21,554 bases of DNA from Perkinsus chesapeaki (Eukaryota > Perkinsozoa > Perkinsida > Perkinsidae). Within the stretch, counting starts at the first letter, position 1. Every line of letters begins with the position of its first letter. A program made the translations under genes and the position numbers. The DNA is taken from NCBI GenBank assembly GCA_013115145.1, contig JAAPAO010000593.1:1-21554 (forward strand), read 5' to 3'. Below the pieces are notes generated by a model. The model was not told the origin of the DNA and ran no database searches. It was given only the letters and a program-made list of their open reading frames with translations. Positions 1-11,200 of this stretch are shown here, piece by piece.

Positions 1-1
1 C

Positions 2-97
2 ACCGGCTCTGTGAACCCGGGCAGACTCAAACACCCCAAAGCTCCGAGCAGAACCGAGCCGTCCAAGATTTTGTCTATTGCGCCGAGTAACGTTTAA
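2..97 (+). other. Short open frame at left edge, possible gene tail
   Basis: A frame open from the window edge runs 31 codons to a TAA at 95-97. It is basic and Pro/Ser-rich (for example KHPKAPSRTEPSK). It could be the C-terminal end of a plus-strand gene that begins outside the window, or chance. A possible donor (GTAACG at 88-93) lies just before the stop, so the frame might instead be an exon. I recognise no family. Confidence 0.15.
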
Positions 98-158
98 AAG
101 TAAAATCCGTATTATGGTTCTCAAGCAATAGGATAGCCTCGCGCAATAACCAGACTAA

Positions 159-455
159 ATGTTGGATAAGGAACCAACAGTGACAAAGGTCAATTCGCCG
201 GCAAGAACGAATGCTCACAAAACAAAAGGACCAATCCAAAACCTTCGCAAAGGTTCAATGATTGGAGTCGTCCAGTCGACGTTTCAAATAGGAGGAAGAT
301 ACCATGTGAAGTCTGGAATAACCTATATTTCAGAAAACAGCATAATCAATCAAGACTCAATATTGTTTGATTCAATCGAACCGATCAGCCTACGCGATCC
401 ACTAGCGGGTCCCGGCGGCGATTTGGCAACTAACACCGTGGAAATTTTTCCTTGA
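159..455 (+). CDS. Hypothetical 98-aa protein
   Basis: An ATG-to-TGA frame of 98 codons, with an in-frame TAA directly upstream of the ATG, so the frame cannot extend leftward without splicing. The N-terminal third is Lys/Thr/Asn-rich; the middle has a GVVQSTFQIGGRYHV stretch and the end is acidic and hydrophobic. There is no signal peptide, membrane segment or motif that I recognise. It would be convergent with the carrier gene ending at 596, leaving about 140 nt between them. At this length a chance frame is quite possible, so it is listed only as a candidate. Confidence 0.22.
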   Translation: MLDKEPTVTKVNSPARTNAHKTKGPIQNLRKGSMIGVVQSTFQIGGRYHVKSGITYISENSIINQDSILFDSIEPISLRDPLAGPGGDLATNTVEIFP

Positions 456-584
456 ACTCCTCGCTTGAACTACTCAAAACGCAACACCCTGTCAGTCACC
501 ACTCACATTCACGTTGTCATTGCCGCGAAGCTTGCTCAACTTATCCTAAACCTAGCTATGGCGGTAATGTGTAAAAAGATACTA

Positions 585-590
585 TTTATT
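585..590 (-). promoter_or_regulatory. Possible AATAAA polyadenylation signal of the carrier gene
   Basis: On the minus strand AATAAA begins 6 nt after the TAG stop of the ADP/ATP carrier (596-598). It matches the general eukaryotic signal, but protist lineages often do not use this hexamer, and the local sequence is AT-rich, so it may be coincidental. Confidence 0.25.
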
Positions 591-595
591 CTTAA

Positions 596-1531
596 CTACG
601 TATAAATGACTTTCTTAACCTCATCGTACATAACAAGAACTAAAGCGGCACCAGCGCCACGAAGTACATTAGAGAAGGCACCCTTGAAGAAGCCGTTGAT
701 GCCTTCCTGCTGATATACCTTTTTCCAGCAGTCGATGGTGCCGGTGTACTGTATAGCGTCACCACCCTTACGACCAGCCATCATCATCATTCGTCTACGG
801 ACGGTATCGAAGGGATAGGAGACAACACCAGAAGCTGCGGTTACAGTTTGAGCAACCATCCACTTGTAGAGGAGATTGGCCTTCTTTTCATCCTCGAAGA
901 GAGCCCCCTTAGCGGAGTCGTAGAGACCGAAGTAAGCACCACGATAGACGATGATACCTTGTACGGAGACACCAAAGCCTTGATACAACGAACCGAAGCC
1001 GGTGCGGCTGGCAGTCTTGGACAAGCAGTTCCAAAGGCCAGTGAACTCCCTATCGGCACCCTTACCAACATCCGCGGCCAAACGAGTTCTTGCGAAATCG
1101 AGCGGGTAGACAATACACAGAGAAGCGGCACCAGCCATACCACCCGACGCAAGATTAGTGGCGAAGAAAGACCAGAATTCGGTCTTGGGGTCGTACTTGG
1201 GGAACATCCGCTTGAAGGTGTCCTTAAAGGCGAAGTTGAAGGCTTGTGTGGGGAAGTAACGGATAACATTAGCCATGTTACCACGCCATAGAGTCCAGAA
1301 ACCTTGCTCGCTGGCTACACGGCTGAAACAGTTGACGATACCAGTGTAGCGAGCGACCTTGCCAGATTGGATATCAGGATTGGAGTCCTGGGTTTGGAGG
1401 AGCATCTTTACGCGCTCAATGGGGGCGACGAGGGTCTTAGAAATACCAGCAGCCGTTCCTCCAGCAGCCCAGTCAACCAAGATGGGATACTTGTTCACAA
1501 AGGAGTCCGCAGATTGCTTGTTGGACGCCAT
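596..1531 (-). CDS. ADP/ATP translocase (mitochondrial carrier family)
   Basis: A 311-aa protein from one uninterrupted exon, unlike the neighbouring dynein gene. It exchanges matrix ATP for cytosolic ADP across the mitochondrial inner membrane. Three carrier repeats of about 100 residues are visible, each with a P-x-[DE]-x-x-[KR] signature: PIERVK at residues 37-42, PLDFAR at 143-148 and PFDTVR at 240-245. The nucleotide-carrier signature RRRMMM is at 245-250, followed by a fourth Met. Other family blocks are [22 protein letters not shown] (about 83-104) and the C-terminal [13 protein letters not shown]. Length is normal for the family. The ATG is the first in frame and follows an acceptor-like TTTAG 16 nt upstream. 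The overall sequence reads closest to alveolate carriers. The plus-strand frame at 848-1291 is a shadow of this gene. Confidence 0.97.
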   Translation of the reverse strand: MASNKQSADSFVNKYPILVDWAAGGTAAGISKTLVAPIERVKMLLQTQDSNPDIQSGKVARYTGIVNCFSRVASEQGFWTLWRGNMANVIRYFPTQAFNFAFKDTFKRMFPKYDPKTEFWSFFATNLASGGMAGAASLCIVYPLDFARTRLAADVGKGADREFTGLWNCLSKTASRTGFGSLYQGFGVSVQGIIVYRGAYFGLYDSAKGALFEDEKKANLLYKWMVAQTVTAASGVVSYPFDTVRRRMMMMAGRKGGDAIQYTGTIDCWKKVYQQEGINGFFKGAFSNVLRGAGAALVLVMYDEVKKVIYT

Positions 1532-1982
1532 GGTTCAACAATAACCTAAAGATGGTATATCCAACGATCCTAAGATATTCTGAGCAAGAGCAATCAGCAG
1601 ACCACCAATGAGCTAGTCAACAGCGCGCGTCCCATACAGTTTCATAAATATCTTTTTGAACCACTCACCGCTCGCCCCATAACGCACTCGAAAGAATTAT
1701 CAAACCGGCTCTGCTAGCGGCAGAACTGCGGGACCAATTACGTAAAGCTACAATATGTTACAAACTTCGAGTCCGGAACCTCCGGGTCATCTTGAACTGG
1801 AGAATTCAGTCTGACTAGCATCTTCATGCCCGCCCGGTGAGATACGTTCTCCCTGCAGTGGGGTACACGGATTTCCACTACTTAGTGCAGTAAGGAAAAC
1901 GTTCCCCAAACTTCCCCGCGCAATTGACAACTCGAGCCAATGAACTTCAACAACAATTTGACATACTAAACATGCCAGAGAA
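1532..1982. other. Spacer between the carrier start and the dynein stop
   Basis: About 450 nt lie between two genes in the same (minus) orientation. I see no convincing frame or RNA gene. Small inverted repeats are present, such as a TCTGC/GCAGA stem near 1710. The right end should hold the dynein 3' UTR and the left end the carrier 5' UTR. On the minus strand TTTAG (1544-1548) stands just before the carrier ATG and resembles the intron acceptors in the dynein gene, so it could accept a 5' UTR intron or a trans-spliced leader. Confidence 0.5.
1544..1548 (-). promoter_or_regulatory. Acceptor-like AG upstream of the carrier ATG
   Basis: The minus strand reads ACCATCTTTAG then GTTATTGTTGAACC and the ATG. 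The TTTAG|G form matches many cis-acceptors in the adjacent dynein gene. Perkinsids and dinoflagellates trans-splice a leader onto mRNAs at such sites, which is known of the group; that it happens here is inference. Confidence 0.3.
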
Positions 1983-4900
1983 TCACGTCTTGAGCGCCAG
2001 GAAACCGGCGACTCCTGCCCTCACCCAAATGTCTTCATCACGATCGCTCGGTATATCGATGTAAAGCACGAAGTTCGTCGAATGCCCTGTAGTCAGGAGC
2101 GTGCCTCGTCGGCTAACCACCTTGTATATAGGGCACTGGTAGATGCCAGCCGGTTGCTCTCGATCAACCATCGGCAAGAAGTGGATGGGAGGCAGCTCGC
2201 AGAAAAGCTCCTTGGGCAAGGATTCGGCTAAGATGTGAGCTGAAGCACTATGATACTCTCACGCTGAATTAGACGATAAATCTCACCTGTGGGGTCCCAG
2301 CGACAACCTTCGAGGAAGATACCGTAAACGTAGACGCCTTCGGAAGCTCGTTCCTAATGAGACAGAGACTCGGGGATGAACTGCAAGCGGCCCAAGGAGA
2401 CTCGAGGCAGCAGTCTCTGGCGCGCGCGAACGTTATAGAACTCACGGTGATCTGGCCAACTTCACGGTCATCAAGGATAGCGAAGTCGAACGCAAGTCTA
2501 TCGATAGCGACCTTCTTGGCTCGCGAGAAGTTCTGAACAGAGAGCAACTGCAAAGCACCGATTGGTGAGAGAACAACCTACTTGAAGCGTTCCAGTAAGG
2601 AAGGCTTGAGGGAAGAAAAGACCGCTGATCCAGAACGCCGGCGGAACGCCGTTTTCCACCCACTTGGCCATGAAAGACACTCGATCCATAAGATCAGACA
2701 ACCTGTAAAAAAGCTGGACGCTGGAGCGTGTAAAAGGCTTACCAAGAGCTCAAAGGCTTGAGGGAAAGAAAGCCTTTGTCGGACCAGGATTCGGGTACTT
2801 GGTTGGTGAGGAAGGCATTCCCCATCTGATGAAGGAAAAGTCAAAGCGAACACCAGATGAGAAGGCCCACCTTCTCAAGCGAGTCGCTCATGACTACAAA
2901 GCCCTTGAGAGCCTTCTGGAACTCGGGAACTGTGGATCTGATCTCCTTCAGCAGACGGTTGTATCGGAGGACCTGCAAAATTGAAACAAGATAAGCCGAG
3001 TACGGGAAAAAAGATACGGAAATTGCGATGTTCACAAAAGGTGAGGTATAGAAGCCTGTAAGAGTCTTGCACACGAGGATGCACTCAACAAAGGGTACAT
3101 AGGAGAACCGGTTCAGGAAACAAATAATGAGAATAATAAAGATGAAATATAATGATGAAGTGATACACCGAACTTGTCTATTATAGACAACCCTGGTAAC
3201 GTTACCTCCTGTCTCAGCACAGTGTTCATACTTTCCTCATATAAAGGAGGATAGGCTTCCTCTACAGCCAACATGTCAAACAGTGGTGGCACCTAAAGAC
3301 TACTGTACAACTCCATCCCATGGGAGCTAATAGGCACCTTGCTGAGGACCCCTTCAGCGACTTCGTTCATAAGGTCAGCGGCCGACTGTCCGCCGGCTCC
3401 GCTGCCAGTCTGCGGCGCCATTGACAAGATACCTGAACACCACCGAGTTCACCGCTCTGCCACGAAATGCATCTCACCAGCTAGGAGCTCGTTCGATTCC
3501 TGCTTGGCGAACGCGATGCTGCAATTTTCATGCATTCCGAAGACCTAAAAACCAATCACATGCTTTTTGACTTAAGTACCGGCCTACCTCTGGAGAGGGC
3601 TCCAATGGCAGTGATTTGATGTATTCCATGAACTGGGACTGTGTGCTGCCATCCGGGCAATAATAGAGTCCGGACGATGAGTACCTGATGGAACAATAGT
3701 GCCTGAATGCTGCATGATGAATATATTTAACTGATACTCAAATTTGTCCACCTCCCCGTCTATTAAGCCAATTCTGGGATTCGGAATCGATTCCAGCTGC
3801 ATCGCATTTCACGTGTAAAAAGCAGTTCTAGAATTCGATTCTCAACTTCAGGATCGGTTTATCGAATGACCCCGAACGAAGGATCGTTTAAAGGCATCGC
3901 ACACCACCATGGTGTCACCACGGCGCGAAATTTCCTCGAAATTTCGGCCTTCCAAATACGCGTGGATTTTAACAATTAAACCACAACTAAAAATCGGCCT
4001 CACTTGTATCCTCCTGAGCCTCGCTTCTCCACAACATCAGAGCAGATGAATGTCTTGAGTATACAACCAATAAGCCTCTTGTCCTTGTCATCTGTCACTC
4101 TACCACCATAATTGATAGCTGCTCCAAGGTAGTTCAGGACCTTGTACGGGATCTCATCGTAGTCGTCAATAAAGTGCTTCAATTGCCGACGGCAAACCAT
4201 CAAATCTTCCATGGTAAACCCGTACGGTATGTTCCATCCAATGGGACCGAACTTCCTCCTTTCTTGTACAACAGCGTGGAAGAAACAGAAGCCAAACAAC
4301 AGCGGTTGGAACGCGGCCGGCTTCGAGCAATCCGCCAGAGTTTTATCATCCAGGCCGGCGTAGCTTCTCAGAAGGTTCGCCCGGAGGCCCTTCGGTGGCT
4401 CGTTGGTCATCTTCACGCCGTTCTGCAACAGCAACGGTGGGAACGCCTTGCTCGGCATGGATGTCAACCACAGTCTGAAGCTCGCGTGCACTTCTTCTCC
4501 CGTGAGCTGCTCACAAATGCGCTCCAACTGGGGCATCCAGCTGATTGCCAAATGGCAGTTTTGCAGCAAGACCCAGCCCCCCGACTTGGTCGATAGCTCG
4601 ATCATTCTCGACGCCTTCGGACCCTGCCCCTGACCGAGCGAAATGCTCTCAAGTCTATTTGCCATCTTCTTTTCCTCGGCAAATGTAAGCATGTCGGCCA
4701 CTGGATCGGATCCGGCGGACAGAACGAAGATCAATGGCGTGAGGCAAGTGGAGTCGCCGTAGGAGAGCGCAATGTCGAACGTTGGGGGCTCAACGAACTT
4801 CCTGCCGAGCTTCACCGTCACGTACTCCACCACAGCGTTGGTTATCTTCTCCGGCCGAATGGTGCGCAAAACCAGCATCTTTTGGAGGGGATCAAGCGTC

Positions 4901-5225
4901 TCGTTTAGATCCGCGGGCAGAGGACATTTGTGAGCTTCGGGATCGTCGTAGATTTTCTGAGGGAGAATGCGTAAGGTGGAAATACGAGAAGATATTTGCA
5001 TACCCGGAAGGAGTCGATATGGGATGCAACTTTCTCGGCGAAGCCTTGGAAAGCGGGCAGACTAGCAAGTGTGAGGATCTCGTTCCATTCGGTCGGGCCG
5101 ATCCTGAGGAGACAGGTTGCAAAAGCGAGAAGCGGTGGAGTTAGTCTACCAATCAGCAGGGGGTTCGTCAGGGCCGTCGGCCTTACCGCGAGGACCGGTT
5201 AGTAGGAAGCCCAGCTCGGCTTCAT
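1983..5225 (-). CDS. Dynein heavy chain exons 41-53: AAA6 and C-terminal domain
   Basis: Exons 5150-5225, 5004-5103, 4004-4956, 3588-3684, 3478-3544, 3338-3432, 3206-3292, 2871-2972, 2743-2825, 2582-2702, 2446-2547, 2287-2353 and 1983-2239. They encode [77 protein letters not shown] and [13 protein letters not shown] (AAA6), then [50 protein letters not shown] and [16 protein letters not shown] with the stop at 1983-1985. This is the long C-terminal form of axonemal chains. The border 2354-2445 has an alternative internal AG (after GCTTGCAG) that would lead to a stop, so it was not used. Confidence 0.94.
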
Positions 5226-8200
5226 CTAAAATGGGAATACAATGTTAGGTATAAATGTAATGAGGAAGAGGAAGCATAAAAATAATATATAAATGAGGTG
5301 GCATAGAACAAGATATTCAGAACGCTTTTAGCAGGTAGCCCTACCAATCTCATTGTTCCCTTGAAGAATCTTCAAACAAAGCGAGAAGGAAAACAACAGC
5401 TTGTGGGCCTCGAACAGAGCACGACAAACGTTCTGGTAAACCAGATACGTCAAGTAGTCGTTGAGGATACCAAGCCGCTCGCTGAGAACCTGTGAAGCGG
5501 ATCTGCGAACAGTCCAACGCTCCAGCCGACCTACCTCGCTCTTAGGTGCGTTGTCGATTCCCATACTGAGCAGATTCTGGTACCACTGCAGCGAGAACTG
5601 GTACATAGGGTCGATGGTGATGAGCTCCACAATACAGAAGAACATGATGCTAGATCGGAAGGCGACTGGATGGTAGGATGTTCGAGCCTCGTCGATCTCC
5701 TTCTCTGTTACCTGAGTAAGTGCCAGAAGATTCACCGCTCAAAGACGACCTTTCTAGCGCGAGTCCGTCTGGCCGGAAAAATGTCTATAAAAAGCATCGA
5801 GGGACATAATATACGATTTCCCCTCGGTGAGGGACCGCATTAGAAGGCAATAAATATGTTATAAATTCGCCCAGCGATGAAACAGCCTCCTCTTCTCACC
5901 TTCGCCTCTTCGACCTTAGCGTTGATCACCGCACTAGTCTCCTTGCTGACAGCCAGCGTGTTAATAAGTGTCTCATCTTCCAGGATATCCCCTTCACTAG
6001 ATGCCAACAATCTCAAGATCTCATCCTCTATAGTCTTCAACTGCTTCGCCATATCAGCATTGTCCTTCAACAACTTCGCCTTCTTTTCCTCCAATTCCGG
6101 CGCCTCCTTCGCCACAACAATGCCAAGCATCTGGTCCACCAAGCCGTCCATGGTAATGGCGAAGTTCAACAGAGTGACCTTCACCGATGTTTCTGGCGAG
6201 TAGTGTGGATTCGGCAAAGTCGTCGTGATGAAAAATCTGAATGTATCCATATAAGTGACGGTCTTGTCTCCGAGCTTCATCACGTAACCGGAACCGTCTC
6301 TAATTTTCTGCTGCAACAGAATCGGCTCCAGCGCCGGGTCGAGCTCCTCGCCGACATTCTCAAGAAGTATCCACTTGCCAAACTGAATGCCGAGCTCGAG
6401 CGTGCGGAGGAAATTCGGATCACTGAGTTTGCAGGTTTCAATGCCGGCCTCGCTTTGCTGCTTCCCGAGGTTCTTGATGAACTTATTCGCTTGTCGTTGC
6501 GGATCGATCATCAACGGCCATCTACTGCTGCTGTCGATTATGATGGCGTTCTCAACAGAGAGGTTGTCCTGTGGAAGGCTGCAGACGACCCACTGCTGGA
6601 TCTTCACAGGCTCCCCCAAAACCTGACCGGAAAACTCAGTCCTTTCAAATTCTCATACAAAAATGATCGGTCGAACCAAAAAGGTATGATCACAAGTGTT
6701 GAAGACCTTCTAAAATTTGGTGAATTTTCACAAAGTCCTGCCGCATTTTTGCAAACAATATAAATTTAGTTACGATGACGACTCGGCGAGAAGTTTGAAT
6801 GCTCGAATGGAATCCGCTGAACGGAGGAAGGCCGAGAGATCTTCCTTTCATCGGAATTAGATTCTACCACTAGGTAATGCTCTCAACCAAGAGCAACCAA
6901 GACTAACAATCTTATTATTGCGAGAAGTTGGATCTTTCGATACAACTTGGAGTAATTATTGCTCTCAGCTTGAGCGGGTGAGACTTTCCGGCATGGGATC
7001 TATCAGGGCAACTCAGACCTACATCAAGCATGCGGCAGCCAGGAGAGTGATCTACTCCTTCCTTATCGCAGGTCTCCATCCATCTGAAAGAAAAGAAGGC
7101 CATTGAAAAAAGTTGACGATAAAAGACGATAAATGATAGAAAAGGGGTCATTAAAGGACATCAAAGGACATTGAAGGACGCTAAAGGACATTAAAGGACA
7201 TTGAGAGACACTAACGAAGATGCTAGGAAATCCATCGACTTTTCAGCAGTAGTATTCCAAACCGAAAGCTTTGAAGGTCGGCAACTTTCGTTCGGCTAAT
7301 ATTGCAACTCCAACTGCCGCAAGATTCCCCTTCGCCAATGCATACCGCTTTCAAACGAGAGATGGGATACCACATTTGGTATCAGACTGATGATCCACCA
7401 ATTGAACCACCGTGACCTACTCTTTTTCGAATCCAGTCCTGTACGACGCCACAAACGGTCCGGCATATGATACCATACCAGCAGCGACCAGAGCATCTCC
7501 AGGCAGCAGCTCGTACCTACCAATACCCAGTTTCGAGGAAACCGGACGAGATTAGTCACTTTTCACTGAGGCTCTTCACGTTGCTCGTCCATCGATCCTT
7601 CTCTCCACCAAGACCGCCGATCAGCTTGTTGGCTCTCTCCAGTTTAACCTGTCCGCGCGACTTCAACCGTTGCCGGCAAGGACCATCCTACCGCGCACTG
7701 CTCCATATCGTGCTTCAGCTGCTCTTGCTTGGCAACTGCCTCGTTATAGTCCTTTTCCAGCTTTTCTAGCTTCTCCTCAACGCCTATTAAAAACCGTCTC
7801 AAGGTGATCCTCCAGCATCCTCCTACTTCGAAGCTCGGCCCTTGCTGCGTTCAACTTAGCCATTGTAACACTGAGCTCTTCCTCAGCGGCTTTGAGTTTT
7901 TGCCGTTTTGGTTCGACACTCCTTGCCACATGATGGTACTTGAACATTGCTCTTGCCCACATACAGAGAGCCTGCAAGAGAGGAAAACGGGTGCCATCCC
8001 ATAAGACTGCCAACAGCACCAGCTGACCAAACTTCGATCTGTTTGACAGGAAATAGAATCTCGCATTCCTTTGATCATCAAACAGGGATACGGAGTTACA
8101 TTTCTTTACCTTACTTTTGCACCCCACAGAACGTCATAAGCTATATAGCGAGTGAACAGCAATTTCCAGCAACCCAGATAAGTCTCACCTCGCAAGCCAC

Positions 8201-11200
8201 CGATGCTTTCTTGATCGCAGCCGGATCGAAATCCTCCCTACCGATGTACGGCTCGATGTTAGAGATAACCTGCCAAACCTTCACAGTTGTCCACCATTCC
8301 ACCGGAACTTGCCTTCTCTGGAATGTTGTCTTTATCATACGCGAATAGCTTCTCCAGCAGCCCCTTAGGGTCGCTGAGAACCTGGCTCTTGGCGCTCTCC
8401 CAGTAGTCCGGGATTTTCTTGCCGGGCTTCTCAGGGTCGTTCTTCATAGTCGGTTTGACCTGAAGTATAAGAACGCTTTTACCAGGGATCGAACCTACGC
8501 CTACCTCGAACATAATGCAGATAGCCTCCAATGTGAGCTTGACGCCACCTGGTGGATTTGCCAAGGCCTTTACCTACGAAAGGACACTCTAAGATCCCCA
8601 ACTATTCAGAAGGAATGTGGTTGGAAAACAGACTGATGCCCGTTTTTTCGCTTTTTCTATCAGAATTTCGTGCACATCTCTGCAGCACTTCTCGAGCATT
8701 ATAACACATTTGCAGGGATCCAGAGATATCGCTGCAAATGTTGCACCCTCAGCTGATGCATGCATACCGAGGCTCGGCTACCTCTTGAATATGGCTCAGC
8801 TTGAGGTTCTTCAAGCACTGCACCGCAACCTCCAATGCCGGTAAGGCTTCATCGAGATCCTTCTGAGCATCATCCTTGATTTCCTGGGCCACTGCAGCTT
8901 GAGCCGTCGCCTCTTCCTCCTGAAGTTCGAGAAGGATATTTTTTCGTTAAAAAATCTTCCCAAGACATCGCCAAATTTTCTGAAATTTCAACTTTTCTCT
9001 ACATAATAGTAGTGCAAAACTTGAACCTTCTGTCAGCCAAGACTGCCGCTTCCAAGTAAATCATTTCCCCGCCAGCCCCCAGATTTGGGTTTTTGTTGAC
9101 CAACTATCGCCTTCGCCCACACCAACCTGCTTTGCAACAGCTTCCTTAGTGACGGCCGCCTTTGCCTTATCCTCAGTGATAACAATCATCATCTCTGCCA
9201 CCTACAACTAAGTCTATTACAGCGATCACAACGGCACCACCTACCTCCTTGGAAGTCTTCTCCAGCACCGGTTGCATCGCCACCAGTTCCGTTTCCATCA
9301 CAGCGACCTGAGAAAAAATAAACGGAATTCCGAAATTTCGGTATTTCCCGTACGGCTTGGCCGGCCTCGCTGAGCTTGTCCAATCCACTCTGAAAGCGCT
9401 GCCGTAAGGTCTCTACCTCGAGTCTTTTATCACGAAGAATCTGTGCGTTGAGGAAATGCAAGATTTACCAAGACAGCAAGTTCCTTGCCTTCTTGAAGTT
9501 GGAAATGAGCGTAAGGTAGCTGGTAGGTGTGACGTAGCAGTGTCGCTTCAACTCGGCAAGGAACCGGAGCCTGGCGGCTTCGACGCTCTGGTGGATGACG
9601 CGGAAGGTGGTCAAGACCCCCTCTGCGTTGGGCAGTTTGGTGTCCTAAACACGGCTTAAATCAGCGATGATGAGAAAGTATTACGTCGGCGAGGAGCTGT
9701 TGTTTAGCCACATTATAGAGGGCGTCTGCGGGCCATTCGGCAAACCAGTCAATTGTACAGCAGTTAACCAGAGACGGGAACATACGTAGTCTAGTACGGA
9801 AAGCGTCGCCCACAGGAGAGAAAGCCAGCACCTACAAAATAGGCACAGGTTCGAATCCCAGCAGCGGCACTTCAGGCACTTACCACATGGATATTTCGTT
9901 TGACTCTATTGAGGTATGTATTGAACAGGTTGGTCTTGGTAGGCTGCAGGCCAGCCTGGCTGCATGCAGCGCGACAAGTCTGGCTGATGGCGTCCATGTC
10001 TTCCAGCTTGTACCTGTATAAGACAAAATCGACTGCAAAAAATTACGGAATTTTGCCTGTAAAAACGACGACAAATTTTAGTTTTGCTGGAAATTCTCCA
10101 CTCTTAAAGAAGCATGTGAAATAATGCAACAGCAAGGCAGATCCGAAACTTACAGATTCGGAACGTCGCCAGAGTTGAGGATGTTGTTGATCGCCTCGAC
10201 CATTTGCTCGTTGATAATTTGCGTGTCGCAAAACAGGAACACTTGCGACTTATCTTCGCAGCCGCTGACCAGTAAGCACTTCCGCAGGTCATCACGGAAT
10301 TCGTTCATACCATATCTGGGAAACAAATTGCATCGCTCCGCTAGAAACTGCGTACCCTTTTGCAACTTCAATTTGGAAACACTCAAAGTCGGAGATGAAG
10401 CTTGCCAGTCGAGACAAGCTCTGTCGACCGCTTCCGCCGACTCCGAGGAGCAAGGCGTTGCCGCTGGGCTGACGGATAACCCTGAAATGGAAAAATGCCG
10501 TCGGTCGGGATCGAACTCGCGCCCTTACCTGCATATCTTAGCTACATGCTCGCACGCGTTGAAGAACATAACCAGTGGCATTTGGTGGGTATTCGAGTTG
10601 TTGTAGTCTTCCAGGAATGTCTGGAAAATCGCGACTCCGAAAACGACAGCAAAATGCTTTCCGCGCACCTCCATCGCTGACTGTATTTTCGAGAGGTCTT
10701 CAATCTCTACGTAGAACTTATCGTCACCCGTAGAAAGGAAGTCTCCGAACACCAGCGCTGGTTTATCGTATACCTGTATCGAAAACACTACAAACGGTCA
10801 CATATTGACAACGTAAAAGTCGTTTGTTCAACAAATAGTTGAGGAACCAAAATACGCCAGGTCCAAGTCCAGAACTGCACCAGTTGAGTTTTCGAAAAAC
10901 GAGATTGGTAGTTTTTCGGTGTAGTTGAAACAAGACCACCCCAGGCGGCACGGTAATACGCCGATATTAAAGAAGAGGTAGAAAGCCATCGCCTACCGTG
11001 CGTGAGCGTTACCTCGTCTACAGTAGGACCGTTAAACATGGCAATTCGTTTCCGGCATTGCTCGGTGAACCAAGCCCGATCCTCATCATTAATAAGTCTG
11101 TCGCCGTAGACTCTTATATTCTCATGGCACCAGCACCGCACAACCACCACTGGCTCGCTCACCTTCTTAGGTGACAATGAGCAAATACCTGATCACAAGA

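Noticed and set aside
3481-3491. CGTTCGATTCC on plus, B-box-like, in exon 45
   Set aside because: It is explained by conserved coding (KQESNEL) on minus and lacks tRNA flanks.
7428-7436. TTTCGAATCC on plus in exon 37
   Set aside because: Coding sequence of a conserved stretch (TGFEKE); a partial match only.
7517-7559. 8-bp hairpin (CCGGTTTC with GAAACTGG) inside a 43-nt intron
   Set aside because: A single small hairpin with a GT wobble; no match to a tRNA arm and no second copy.
9308-9353. Palindromes CCGAAATTTCGG and GGAATTCC in a short intron; also GGAATCGATTCC near 3780, TTGCCGGCAA near 7676 and CTGACATGTCAG at 13782-13793
   Set aside because: About five 12-nt perfect palindromes are expected by chance in this length, so no element is called.
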